This document shows positions 8,073-15,877 of a DNA stretch of 64,000 nt, piece after piece (position 1 is the stretch's first letter; each line of letters begins with the position of its first letter). The DNA comes from Planococcus circulans. Lineage in GTDB: Bacteria; Bacillota; Bacilli; Bacillales_A; Planococcaceae. The notes beneath the pieces were generated by a model, which saw only the letters and a list, made by a program, of their open reading frames with translations, searched no databases and was not told the DNA's origin. Position numbers and translations under genes: made by a program. The stretch spans positions 62,001 through 126,000 of the forward strand of contig NZ_JAIQCL010000001.1 of NCBI RefSeq assembly GCF_020023385.1, in the 5' to 3' direction.

Positions 8073-8591
8073 CTATCGATCCGATAGAGTACCGGGAATT
8101 TTTTCATAGGACAGCTTTTTGATGATCTTTCCCTGATCGGGATACAACTCCAGCAGCTCGGCCTGCCGCAATAATTCAAAATCCGCAAAGTCGAAGCCAG
8201 GTGAAACCATGCAGCCCACCAATGAAAAGCTGTCTTCTGCCTCAACTGTCGAACCGAAAATACTGCCTCTCTCCACCAGCACCTGCGGCCGTTCTCCTGC
8301 TGCTATGTCCAGCCCCAATTTTTCGGCCCGGTATTTCCCATCAACATCCAGGATATGCACTGTTACCGCATCACCGGCATGAAAATACCAGAGCTCATCG
8401 GATTTAAGCCGGTGAAAATGTGAAATGTCCTGTGACCTCAATAGGAAATAGATGCTGGTATACAAATTCCTTTCAGCTGAGTGTGTCGCCAGGTTGATTT
8501 TTTCGGGCGAAACGAACGACTGCTTATAATACCCGCCTTCCGGATGCGCCGCCATATCCAAATGAGTAATCCAATCCTCTGCATTCATCAT
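8073..8591 (-). CDS. cupin domain protein (DUF985 / Cupin_5)
   Basis: 172 residues matching the Cupin_5 family by its opening (a DW-x4-DM-x2-HPEGGYYKQ run), then SIYFLL, the HFHRLKSDELWYFHAGD cupin motif near 79 and VGCMVSPGFDF near 137. The His and Glu of the cupin motif are present, so a metal site is likely. Members are small sugar-like or auxiliary cupins of mostly unknown function. The double ATG start lies a few bases from GGAG. Confidence 0.85.
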   Translation of the reverse strand: MMNAEDWITHLDMAAHPEGGYYKQSFVSPEKINLATHSAERNLYTSIYFLLRSQDISHFHRLKSDELWYFHAGDAVTVHILDVDGKYRAEKLGLDIAAGERPQVLVERGSIFGSTVEAEDSFSLVGCMVSPGFDFADFELLRQAELLELYPDQGKIIKKLSYEKIPGTLSDR

Positions 8592-8717
8592 CTCCAGCTC
8601 CGTTCCTTATTATTTTTTTCGTGCCTTAAATTAATGAAACTTTTCAACTCTTTAGACGTATCCATTATATAACATATCAACCTAAGTTGAACGATAGAAA
8701 CCAAGGAGGAATAAAAG

Positions 8718-9518
8718 ATGAATAATCATGAAATCGATTTTAAGCTGCACGGCGATGATATGCAATTTGTGGAAGTGGAGTTGGATCCTTCCGAAACCGT
8801 TATCGCAGAAGCTGGTGCATTGATGATGATGGAAGACGGCATCGCCATGGAAACGATTTTCGGCGACGGTTCCAAAAGTTCTGGAGGCAGCGGTTTGATG
8901 GGCAAATTGATGGGTGCCGGAAAACGGATCATTACCGGAGAAAGCCTGTTCATGACGGCTTTCACCAATAACGGAACCGGCAAACGCCATGTTTCTTTTG
9001 CAGCCCCTTATCCAGGAAAAATCATTCCGATGGACTTGAGCATGCTCAACGGCAAAATCATCTGTCAAAAGGATTCCTTCCTGGCGGCGGCAAAAGGCGT
9101 TTCGATCGGCGTTGAATTCCAGCGAAAACTAGGCGCTGGATTTTTCGGCGGAGAAGGTTTCATCATGCAGAAGCTGGAAGGCGACGGGCTGGCATTTGTC
9201 CATGCCGGAGGCACCATCTACCGCAAGAATCTCCAAAAAGGCGAAGTTCTGCGCGTTGATACCGGTTGCCTGGTCGCGATGACAGGCGATGTCGATTATA
9301 ATATCGAAACCGTACCCGGCATTAAAACCGCCCTGTTCGGCGGCGAAGGTTTGTTCTTTGCGACTCTGCGCGGACCTGGAAGTGTTTGGATCCAGTCGAT
9401 GCCATTCAGCCGTTTGGCCAGCCGTGTATTTGCGGCCGCTCCTCAAAATCCCGCAGGCCGTTCACAAGGCGAAGGCAGTGCTGCAGGAGGATTATTCGAT
9501 CTATTAGGTGGAAGATAA
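8718..9518 (+). CDS. AIM24 / TIGR00266 family protein
   Basis: 266 residues, glycine-rich, with repeated beta segments such as VIAEAGALMMMEDGI near 29 and LFMTAFTNNG near 76. The C-terminal FGGEGLFFATLRGPGSVWIQ block near 208 is a hallmark of this family, which folds like the TRAP RNA-binding protein. The bacterial function is unsettled. It starts at ATG after AAGGAGGAA and ends with a low-complexity A/G/Q tail and a terminator. Confidence 0.85.
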   Translation: MNNHEIDFKLHGDDMQFVEVELDPSETVIAEAGALMMMEDGIAMETIFGDGSKSSGGSGLMGKLMGAGKRIITGESLFMTAFTNNGTGKRHVSFAAPYPGKIIPMDLSMLNGKIICQKDSFLAAAKGVSIGVEFQRKLGAGFFGGEGFIMQKLEGDGLAFVHAGGTIYRKNLQKGEVLRVDTGCLVAMTGDVDYNIETVPGIKTALFGGEGLFFATLRGPGSVWIQSMPFSRLASRVFAAAPQNPAGRSQGEGSAAGGLFDLLGGR

Positions 9519-9528
9519 ACAAAAAAAG

Positions 9529-9569
9529 CAAAAAGCCGACTGTCGAAAATGGAAACGGTCGGCTTTTTC
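9529..9569 (+). terminator. intrinsic terminator
   Basis: GCCGACTGT pairs with ACGGTCGGC, followed by TTTTT. A runs on the other side let it also serve the minus-strand ATPase gene. Confidence 0.8.
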
Positions 9570-9619
9570 ATGTCCAAAATCTAAACCATCACCTGCTGGT
9601 CTTCAGCTCGAACTGTATT

Positions 9620-11521
9620 TTAAATTGCAGCATTAGCCGGTTCCATTGGCTGTTCAGCTTGAAGTTTTTTGCTGTTGAAGCCCATCAATCTCATGGCATT
9701 CAAGATGACGATCAAGACACTCGCTTCATGGATGAACATCCCGGAAGCCAGGTGGATGGATCCCACCAGCACACCAGCCAGGAGAACCGCCACAATGCCC
9801 ACTGCGAAGAAAGTGTTTTGCTTCATATTGCGGATTGTTGCTTTCGACAGTGAATAGGCATGCGAGAACTGCATCAGTTTGTCAGCCATCAACACGACAT
9901 CCGCTGTCTCCATTGAAATATCGGTGCCGCCTTCGCCCATCGCTAGTCCGATGTCTGCAGTGGCGATAGCCGGAGCATCATTGACGCCATCCCCCGCCAT
10001 TGCTACTATATGGCCTTGCTCTTTCAATTGTTTTATAAAAGTCACTTTGTCTTCCGGCAGCAGCTCGGCATGGAACTCGTCCAAGCCTAAAGCAGTTGCG
10101 ACCAGCTCGGCTGTGTGCTGGTTATCCCCTGTCAGCATGACGATTTTTTTGATGCCGTTCGCTCTCATTTGAGCGAGTGCAGGAGCTGCATCTTCACGTA
10201 TTTGGTCGGCGATCGAGAAGATGCCGGCCACTTTCCTGTTTACAGCTGCAAATATAGCCGTATTCCCTGCTTTTTCGCGTTTTACCGCGTACGCTTCTAC
10301 ATTTTCCGGGATGGAGATATTTCTCGCTTTCATCAGTTTCCGGTTTCCGATCACCAAACCTTCGCCTTCTACCTTAGCGGCCAAGCCATTGCCTTTAATG
10401 ACTTCAACTTGTTCCGGCTCTTGATCGAGGGCTATATCCTGATTTTTCGCTTCTTTGACAATGGTTTGGCCCAGATGGTGTTCAGAAGCCATTTCTGCTT
10501 GGGCAACCAATCGAAGCAAATTCTGTTCTTCATGTGAATGGAAGACTTTGATATCTGTCACTTCCGGCTTTCCTTTGGTCAAGGTACCGGTTTTATCAAA
10601 GACCAGCGTATCGACCTTCGAGAAGCGGTCCATGACTTCCCCGCCTTTGACCAGGACTCCATTTCTCGCCCCATTGCCGATGCCCGCTACGCTGGAGACA
10701 GGCGCCCCGATGATCAATGCACCCGGACAGGCAATGACCAGGAATGTAATGGCCAGATGGAGATCTCTTGTCAGGGCGTACACCACGATCGATAAGACCA
10801 CGACGGCAGGTGTATAGATATTCGCAAACTTGTTCAGGAATTTCTCGGTTTTCGATTTCGATTCCTGCGCTTCTTCCACCAGTTCGATGATTTTTGCGAA
10901 AGTTGTATCATCTCCAACTTTTTCGGCGATGATTTCGATATATCCCGTATCAATAATGGTGCTGCCATACACTTTATCTCCGGCTTTCTTGGAGGCAGGG
11001 ACAGATTCTCCTGTAATAGCCGCTTCATTAAGTGAAGCGTGTCCAGTGAGGATTTTTCCGTCAACCGGGATTTTTCCACCAGTCCGTATCATTACCCGAT
11101 CGCCTCTGATAACTTCTTCCACCGGTACAGTCAAGGTGATGCCTTCACGGATGACGATTGCTTCCTGTGGCGCCAGATCCACGAGGCTTTTCAGTGATGA
11201 ACGGGTTTTCTCAAGCGTCCGTACCTCCAGATAGTCCCCGAACAGGAACAAGAAGGTAACAACTGCCGATTCCACATATTCTCCGATAAACAAGGCGCCG
11301 ATGACTGCGATTGTGACCAGCATTTCAATACTGAACGCTTTCATCCTCAATGCCTGATATGCTTTGATGGCAATCGGGATCCCCGCAATGACCGTGGCGA
11401 GGATCAGCGTGAGCTGCCGCAAGTCATACTGGCCTGTAAAGTTTGAAACCAATGCGAACACCAGTAGAAAACCAGCTCCAAACGTTATATTTATTTTGTT
11501 TTTGTGAATAAATGCAAACAT
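9620..11521 (-). CDS. P1B-type heavy-metal exporting ATPase with CPG motif
   Basis: 633 residues with no N-terminal metal-binding domain. The actuator TGES is at 170-173, the transmembrane metal motif is Cys-Pro-Gly at 265-267 (ACPGALIIGAPV), the phosphorylated Asp309 lies in DKTGT, the HP-type locus reads SEHHLG (His348/His349 where His-Pro is usual), and GDGVND is at 510-515. It pumps a soft metal ion out of the cytoplasm; CPG instead of CPC makes the ion hard to assign (Zn, Cd, Fe and Cu all possible). The likely metal-delivery partner, a separate HMA protein, is encoded divergently. An Fnr-type box at 11628-11641 precedes its -10. Confidence 0.9.
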   Translation of the reverse strand: MFAFIHKNKINITFGAGFLLVFALVSNFTGQYDLRQLTLILATVIAGIPIAIKAYQALRMKAFSIEMLVTIAVIGALFIGEYVESAVVTFLFLFGDYLEVRTLEKTRSSLKSLVDLAPQEAIVIREGITLTVPVEEVIRGDRVMIRTGGKIPVDGKILTGHASLNEAAITGESVPASKKAGDKVYGSTIIDTGYIEIIAEKVGDDTTFAKIIELVEEAQESKSKTEKFLNKFANIYTPAVVVLSIVVYALTRDLHLAITFLVIACPGALIIGAPVSSVAGIGNGARNGVLVKGGEVMDRFSKVDTLVFDKTGTLTKGKPEVTDIKVFHSHEEQNLLRLVAQAEMASEHHLGQTIVKEAKNQDIALDQEPEQVEVIKGNGLAAKVEGEGLVIGNRKLMKARNISIPENVEAYAVKREKAGNTAIFAAVNRKVAGIFSIADQIREDAAPALAQMRANGIKKIVMLTGDNQHTAELVATALGLDEFHAELLPEDKVTFIKQLKEQGHIVAMAGDGVNDAPAIATADIGLAMGEGGTDISMETADVVLMADKLMQFSHAYSLSKATIRNMKQNTFFAVGIVAVLLAGVLVGSIHLASGMFIHEASVLIVILNAMRLMGFNSKKLQAEQPMEPANAAI

Positions 11522-11599
11522 TTTCCTTCATCTCCTCTTTCATTGATGTGGGAAGTTTTAGCCAAATTCTTTTTGGATATTGTTTTTCCTTATACTTCT

Positions 11600-11641
11600 A
11601 TACTAAATCCAATTGAGTTTTTACAAATTGACTCCCATCAA
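11600..11641 (-). promoter_or_regulatory. Fnr-type box and -10 of the P1B ATPase gene
   Basis: On the minus strand TTGATGGGAGTCAA (11628-11641) is followed by 22 bp and then the -10-like TAGTAT (11600-11605). The palindrome is centred 41.5 bp before the predicted start, the class II activator position of the Crp/Fnr family. Confidence 0.6.
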
Positions 11642-11701
11642 GTAAATGGAAATCTTCACAGATAGTTAGGCAATAGAATATGGAATAGTTGTTTTCAGGG
11701 C

Positions 11702-11743
11702 TTGATACAGGTCAAGGACAAGCCTGACTGGAGATTCTATACT
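11702..11743 (+). promoter_or_regulatory. Fnr-type box and -10 of the HMA chaperone gene
   Basis: TTGATACAGGTCAA (11702-11715), then 22 bp, then -10 TATACT (11738-11743). There is no good -35 hexamer; the box occupies that position, as expected of an activator-dependent promoter. Confidence 0.7.
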
Positions 11744-11772
11744 AAAGCCAGAAAGAGAAAGGAGCGGTTCAA

Positions 11773-11982
11773 ATGACTGTCATTAAATTTCAATTGGAAC
11801 CTTTGACTTGCCCATCATGCATCAAAAAGATTGAAGGAAAAGTCGGAAAGATAGATGGTGTGGAGAAAGTGAAAGTGCTGTTCAATTCCAGTAAAGTAAA
11901 AGTGGATTATGACGAAGAACAGGTATCACCAGAAGAGTTGAAGTCCGTTATCGAGAAGCTTGGCTATCCAGTAGCGGCCTAA
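11773..11982 (+). CDS. CopZ-like heavy-metal-associated (HMA) protein
   Basis: 69 residues forming a complete HMA ferredoxin-like domain. The metal loop is LTCPSC with Cys13 and Cys16, followed by IKKIEGKVG, VEKVKVLFNSSKVKVDYD and the C-terminal SVIEKLGYPV. It would bind one soft metal ion and hand it to the divergent P1B ATPase, which lacks its own HMA domain. ATG follows AAAGGAGC by eight bases. Its promoter carries an Fnr-type box centred at -41.5. No CsoR or CueR gene is nearby. Confidence 0.9.
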   Translation: MTVIKFQLEPLTCPSCIKKIEGKVGKIDGVEKVKVLFNSSKVKVDYDEEQVSPEELKSVIEKLGYPVAA

Positions 11983-12019
11983 TTCCAGCTATTCCAAAAC
12001 GATGAATTCAACGTCTGAC

Positions 12020-12061
12020 TTGATGTGCGTCAAGTTTTTCTCTAGATATTTCCGATAAACT
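12020..12061 (+). promoter_or_regulatory. Fnr-type box and -10 of the flavodoxin operon
   Basis: TTGATGTGCGTCAA (12020-12033), 22 bp, then TAAACT (12056-12061). The geometry is the same as at the three other boxes in this island. Confidence 0.65.
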
Positions 12062-12098
12062 AGAGATAGAAAGCAAGTCAGAACCAGGAGTGATCGCT

Positions 12099-12584
12099 AT
12101 GATACATGTGCTTATCCTTTATGCGAGTTCAACAGGAAATACAGAAGAAATAGCCAGCCTATTGGAGCAGCACCTGGATCCGAAGATCTATGCAGTTAGC
12201 TTGGAAAATATCGAAATGGGAGACACGGAACCCCAACACCTGCTTCAATATGATGGCATCCTATTCGGCACCTATACGTATGATGATGGTGACCTTCCAT
12301 TTGAAACAGATCTTTTCTGCGACACGCTGCGAACCGTCGATTTGACAGGGAAAGTGGTCGGCGTTTTCGGTTCAGGGGATACTGCCTACGATGGATTTTG
12401 CGCGGCAGTTGATTTGATGAAAGTTGAGTTTAAAAACCAAAATGCCCAGGTCATCCAGCATTCCGTCAAAGTGGATTTGTCGCCTGACGAGGAAGAAGAC
12501 CTGCAATCCATCGGAAAATTAGCAGCGGAATTCCAGCAAACCATCATAAACTCCAGCTCTACTCATGAAGCTGGGCAATTTTAA
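12099..12584 (+). CDS. flavodoxin-like protein
   Basis: 161 residues from an ATG preceded by AGGAGTGAT; a GTG nine bases earlier is less well placed. The FMN phosphate loop reads ASSTGNTEEIA near residue 9 (the T/S-x-T-G-x-T pattern), FGTYTYDDGDLP near 60 is the 60s loop, and GVFGSGDTAYDGFCAAVD near 89 is the 90s loop. It is likely a short-chain flavodoxin donating low-potential electrons. It is the first gene of an operon with a small Cys-containing protein and a membrane protein, under an Fnr-type box, which points to low-oxygen or iron-poor electron transfer. Confidence 0.88.
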   Translation: MIHVLILYASSTGNTEEIASLLEQHLDPKIYAVSLENIEMGDTEPQHLLQYDGILFGTYTYDDGDLPFETDLFCDTLRTVDLTGKVVGVFGSGDTAYDGFCAAVDLMKVEFKNQNAQVIQHSVKVDLSPDEEEDLQSIGKLAAEFQQTIINSSSTHEAGQF

Positions 12585-12615
12585 TCTAACTACATTAAAC
12601 GAGGAGGAAACACCC

Positions 12616-12804
12616 ATGAAAAAACAACAAGCATTGGCTTGTGATTGCATCGAAGAAATAGACCGTATGATTGACGAAGGACTAAGCGGCGGGACCGTCA
12701 ATCCGAAGTATACGGAGACCCATCTAAAATTGAAGGAAAAATACCAGACCCCGTCTTCAGTTCAGCCAATTGATATACCGGGACAAGGAGGAGAACTAAA
12801 ATGA
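12616..12804 (+). CDS. small Cys-containing protein of the flavodoxin operon
   Basis: 62 residues from an ATG after GAGGAGGAAA. The N-terminus has a Cys-x-Cys pair (LACDCIEEIDRM) followed by an acidic stretch and a polar tail with DIPGQGG. The Cys pair might bind metal or be redox active; this is only a guess. Its stop overlaps the next start (ATGA), so the two are translationally coupled. No family recognised. Confidence 0.7.
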   Translation: MKKQQALACDCIEEIDRMIDEGLSGGTVNPKYTETHLKLKEKYQTPSSVQPIDIPGQGGELK

Positions 12805-13166
12805 ATGCGGTTCAGTTTATTTCACCATTTTCTACCGATTTTTCATTTAATGCGTTACTGCATGAGCATAGTGCATTTTTAATTATCGGCATATTGATCC
12901 TTTTCTTCTCGGTGCTGTTGCGGGCAGGAAGAGTCGTTGTCATCGAGGCTGTTCTGCTCTCCCTGTTCTTTGTTATTGCTGAAACCTTTTCCAATCCACT
13001 TTACTTGGCACTGGTTGTCCTTCAGCTATTGTTCGGAATTTGGATGATCTGGAAGGTTAAAATTGCAGTAGACACAAGCTTTTATCGGCATTCTGAAAAA
13101 ACACATTTACGCCCGACTGACATTACAAAAGGCGGCAATGCAGGAACAGGTCCCATTCTTTATTAA
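12801..13166 (+). CDS. membrane protein of the flavodoxin operon
   Basis: 121 residues with hydrophobic helices near 24-42, 47-66 and 68-88, then a polar cytoplasmic tail ending in GGNAGTGPILY. The ATG overlaps the preceding TGA by three bases, so translation is coupled. Being in an Fnr-box operon with flavodoxin, it may anchor or take part in electron transfer, but no haem or Fe-S ligands stand out. Family not recognised. Confidence 0.7.
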   Translation: MNAVQFISPFSTDFSFNALLHEHSAFLIIGILILFFSVLLRAGRVVVIEAVLLSLFFVIAETFSNPLYLALVVLQLLFGIWMIWKVKIAVDTSFYRHSEKTHLRPTDITKGGNAGTGPILY

Positions 13167-13194
13167 AAGACCCTGTTAGCCGTCAATTAAATCA

Positions 13195-13245
13195 TAAAAA
13201 ACGTCTATCCTAAGCCGTTAGTGGCTCGGGATAGACGTTTTTTGT
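13195..13245. terminator. bidirectional terminator
   Basis: AAAAAACGTCTATCC pairs with GGATAGACGTTTTTT. It separates the flavodoxin operon from the convergent lipoprotein gene and is symmetric enough for both. Confidence 0.85.
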
Positions 13246-13258
13246 TTGCTGGCTGTAA

Positions 13259-13735
13259 TTAGTTGACGACAAAAGACGAAGCAATCGATATTTCAAAGAT
13301 TGGGACTTCCTGTGACAAGAAAGTTTTGACGATCCGGTATTCACCGGGAGCCAACACTATTCCCAATTCTTTCACAGAAAAATCCATGTCCGTTTCGTCT
13401 CCCGCCGCCAACACACGGCCAAAATCATTCAATTGCGGATTGTTTATAAATACAGCGTCAGAATGGGTCAGGATATGCCATCCACTTTTTCGCTTCAATT
13501 CAATATGGAAGTATTGCCCGAAACCATAATCCTGCATGCTGTCGTTCTTGATCGTTGTAGCGATGATGGAAGGCGACCCTTCGTAACTATGTTCTTCAAG
13601 AAGCAACGACAAGCCGGCTTTACTGGATGCAAGTTCCTGATCGGGCGACGGATTTTCTATGGTCGCTACTGTAGAATCGTTGCCGCAAGCTACTAGAAAT
13701 ACAGCAATCATCAAGAATAGAATTATTTTTCCCAT
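13259..13735 (-). CDS. lipoprotein with Ig-like domain
   Basis: 158 residues from the ATG after GAGAGGTG; an in-frame GTG/ATG extension further upstream has no lipoprotein signal at its front and is rejected. The signal ends FLVAC with Cys17 (lipobox LVAC). The mature part resembles the bacterial Ig-like domain found in Firmicutes lipoproteins (the GLSLLLEEHSY and YGFGQYFHIELKRKSGW segments). It is membrane-anchored on the outside; function unknown. Its promoter carries the best Fnr-type palindrome of the island, so it likely belongs to the same regulon as the metal ATPase. Confidence 0.8.
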   Translation of the reverse strand: MGKIILFLMIAVFLVACGNDSTVATIENPSPDQELASSKAGLSLLLEEHSYEGSPSIIATTIKNDSMQDYGFGQYFHIELKRKSGWHILTHSDAVFINNPQLNDFGRVLAAGDETDMDFSVKELGIVLAPGEYRIVKTFLSQEVPIFEISIASSFVVN

Positions 13736-13753
13736 AAGTACACCTCTCCCCCC

Positions 13754-13795
13754 AGCATAGCTCGTATGCAGCTCCACCGCCTTGATGTATATCAA
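13754..13795 (-). promoter_or_regulatory. Fnr-type box and -10 of the lipoprotein gene
   Basis: On the minus strand TTGATATACATCAA (13782-13795), a perfect TTGAT-N4-ATCAA palindrome, is followed by 22 bp and the -10-like TATGCT (13754-13759). Centre at -41.5. Confidence 0.7.
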
Positions 13796-13842
13796 GCCTA
13801 TATAAGGATTTTCTAGAACCACTCTAGTTTAAGCTTGTCCGA

Positions 13843-13890
13843 TTGACAAAAAAATCGGCATATGAGATTATATCCTAACGACCGTTAGGA
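13843..13890 (+). promoter_or_regulatory. promoter and TetR operator
   Basis: -35 TTGACA (13843-13848), 17 bp, -10 GATTAT. Then a perfect palindrome TCCTAACG-AC-CGTTAGGA (13873-13890) covers the predicted start and ends ten bases before the TetR start codon. This is a classic autorepression layout. Confidence 0.8.
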
Positions 13891-13900
13891 AGGTGAACCG

Positions 13901-14479
13901 ATGAAAGCAGATCATATTCTCCAAACCGCTGTCAGCCATTTTGCGAAAGAAGGCTACGAAGGTGCTTCCCTCAGCAAAATCGCCGAGGAAGTCGGAATAA
14001 AAAAACCATCAATTTATGCGCATTACAAAGGGAAAGACGATCTCTTCCTTTCCGCTCTGCATTACTCTCTCCACACACAAAAAACTCATTTGGCAAGTTA
14101 TTTCAATGGTATGAGGGACCTTCCGCTAGAGTCGATGCTGTACGGTTATTTTGCTTGGTTCTCACAAGAAAGCCAAGACAATGAACGGATGAAATTCATC
14201 CTGAGAGTCGCTTATTTTCCACCGCTCAAACTTGAAAAAGAAGTCGGAGAACTGTTCAACCCCTTTTTTGATAACATGCATCGGCATTTAACACGTCTTC
14301 TGCGTGAACGCCAGCGCCAGGAAAAAATACTGTATACAGCGGATTTTTCTAATGCGGCTTTGGCATACCTGACGATCACAGAAGGAACCATGACCGAACT
14401 TGTATACAGTGGCGTGGAAAAATATGAAAAACGCCTGCAGGCTGTCTGGCCCATCTTTTGGCGCGGCTTGAGCATCTAA
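13901..14479 (+). CDS. TetR/AcrR family repressor
   Basis: 192 residues. The N-terminal helix-turn-helix (about 5-50) contains GASLSKIAEEVGIKKPSIYAHYKGKDDLF, the usual TetR signature. The C-terminal part would bind a ligand and mediate dimerisation. It is transcribed from a promoter overlapped by a perfect 18-bp palindrome and is followed by an MFS efflux gene, so it most likely represses itself and the pump until an efflux substrate is present. Confidence 0.9.
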   Translation: MKADHILQTAVSHFAKEGYEGASLSKIAEEVGIKKPSIYAHYKGKDDLFLSALHYSLHTQKTHLASYFNGMRDLPLESMLYGYFAWFSQESQDNERMKFILRVAYFPPLKLEKEVGELFNPFFDNMHRHLTRLLRERQRQEKILYTADFSNAALAYLTITEGTMTELVYSGVEKYEKRLQAVWPIFWRGLSI

Positions 14480-14543
14480 TAATCCGTATCCACTACAGTT
14501 TCCCTTTATCAACGAGGCGCGAATACATTAAGGAGATCACCAC

Positions 14544-15743
14544 ATGAAAACAAATAAATTAGTTCTTTCCACTTTATTGCTTAACCTGTTTATCGCATTT
14601 TTAGGTATCGGCCTCGTCATTCCAGTCACACCGACTATTATGAATGAATTAAACATTTCAGGGACAGTAGTCGGCTATATGGTTTCTGCGTTCGCTTTTG
14701 CCCAGCTCATCGTTTCGCCTATCGCCGGAAGATGGGTCGATAACATTGGCCGCAAGCCGATGATCATCACCGGCTTGCTGATCTTCAGTATTTCGGAATT
14801 CCTGTTCGGCATCGGGGAAACAGTGGAAGTCCTGTTTCTTTCCCGGATTCTCGGTGGCGTCAGTGCCGCTTTCATCATGCCGGCAGTAACAGCATTTATT
14901 GCAGACATTACAACCAGCAGCACACGGCCAAAAGCTTTAGGCTATATGTCTGCGGCCATTTCCACTGGTTTCATCATCGGACCGGGAATCGGCGGTTTTC
15001 TGGCCGACATCAGCACACGGCTTCCGTTCTTCTTTGCAGCCGGTTTCGGTCTATTCGCAACTATTTTGTCGCTGATCACCTTAAAAGAACCGGAACGCGT
15101 TTACGAAGTTGAGGAAAAACATCAGCCGATTCCAAAATCAGGATTTAAGAAAATTTTTTCACCAATGTATTTTATTGCATTTATGGTCATACTCATTTCG
15201 TCATTCGGACTGGCCGCATTCGAATCCCTGTTTGCGTTGTTTGTAGACCATAAATTCGGCTTTACCGCCATGGATATTGCGATCGTCATCTCTCTCGGCG
15301 CGATAGTCGGAGTGATTTTCCAAGTCGGCTTATTCAATCGACTGACGCAATGGCTCGGCGAAATCCGTCTGATCCGCTACAGCCTGCTGGTTTCCACCAT
15401 TCTGGTATTCATCATGACACTCGTCAACAGCTATTGGTCGATCCTCTTGGTGACAATGGTCGTATTCGTCGGCTTTGACCTGATGCGGCCTGCCGTCACT
15501 ACTTACCTGTCACGCATAGCGGGGAATGAGCAGGGGTTCGCCGGAGGAATGAACTCCATGTTTACGAGCATCGGCAATATTTTCGGTCCGATTATCGGAG
15601 GGATCCTATTCGACATCGATTTGAACTATCCGTTCTATTTTGCCACCATCGTGCTGGGCGTCGGAATCGCTTTAACGTATGCATGGAAAAGCCACCCAAT
15701 TTCTCCAGGAAGAGAACCCAGTAAACCGGTTGAAGTTTCCTGA
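14544..15743 (+). CDS. MFS multidrug efflux transporter (NorA/Bmr-like)
   Basis: 399 residues and about 12 membrane helices. Motif A (GRWVDNIGRKPM) lies near residue 62 and the antiporter-type motif C (GPGIGG) near 148, both typical of drug:H+ antiporters of the 12-TM family. It lies 65 bp behind the TetR gene, has its own AAGGAGATC ribosome site and ends at a terminator. Drug export under control of the neighbouring repressor is the natural reading; the substrate is unknown. Confidence 0.9.
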   Translation: MKTNKLVLSTLLLNLFIAFLGIGLVIPVTPTIMNELNISGTVVGYMVSAFAFAQLIVSPIAGRWVDNIGRKPMIITGLLIFSISEFLFGIGETVEVLFLSRILGGVSAAFIMPAVTAFIADITTSSTRPKALGYMSAAISTGFIIGPGIGGFLADISTRLPFFFAAGFGLFATILSLITLKEPERVYEVEEKHQPIPKSGFKKIFSPMYFIAFMVILISSFGLAAFESLFALFVDHKFGFTAMDIAIVISLGAIVGVIFQVGLFNRLTQWLGEIRLIRYSLLVSTILVFIMTLVNSYWSILLVTMVVFVGFDLMRPAVTTYLSRIAGNEQGFAGGMNSMFTSIGNIFGPIIGGILFDIDLNYPFYFATIVLGVGIALTYAWKSHPISPGREPSKPVEVS

Positions 15744-15776
15744 ACCAGGAGATAGCAAAGTGATAATAGCTACAAC

Positions 15777-15823
15777 AAAGAAAGCAGGCCAACTTGGGAA
15801 ATTCAAGGTGGCCTGCTTTCTTA
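15777..15823 (+). terminator. intrinsic terminator
   Basis: AAGAAAGCAGGCCAACTTG pairs with CAAGGTGGCCTGCTTTCTT (one mismatch), then TATAATTTTTT. Confidence 0.8.
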
Positions 15824-15877
15824 TAATTTTTTAGTATTTCCAATTAGTAGATGAGCTCCAGCAAATTAGAGTCTGCT

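Noticed and set aside
8679-8693. CTAAGTTGAACGAT as a further copy of the inverted-repeat ends
   Set aside because: Only about nine bases match, no partner copy nearby, and it lies in an ordinary promoter region.
13259-13822. Longer start for the Ig-like lipoprotein
   Set aside because: It would put 29 extra residues before the lipoprotein signal and run through the Fnr-type promoter; the ATG at 13735 has a good ribosome site.
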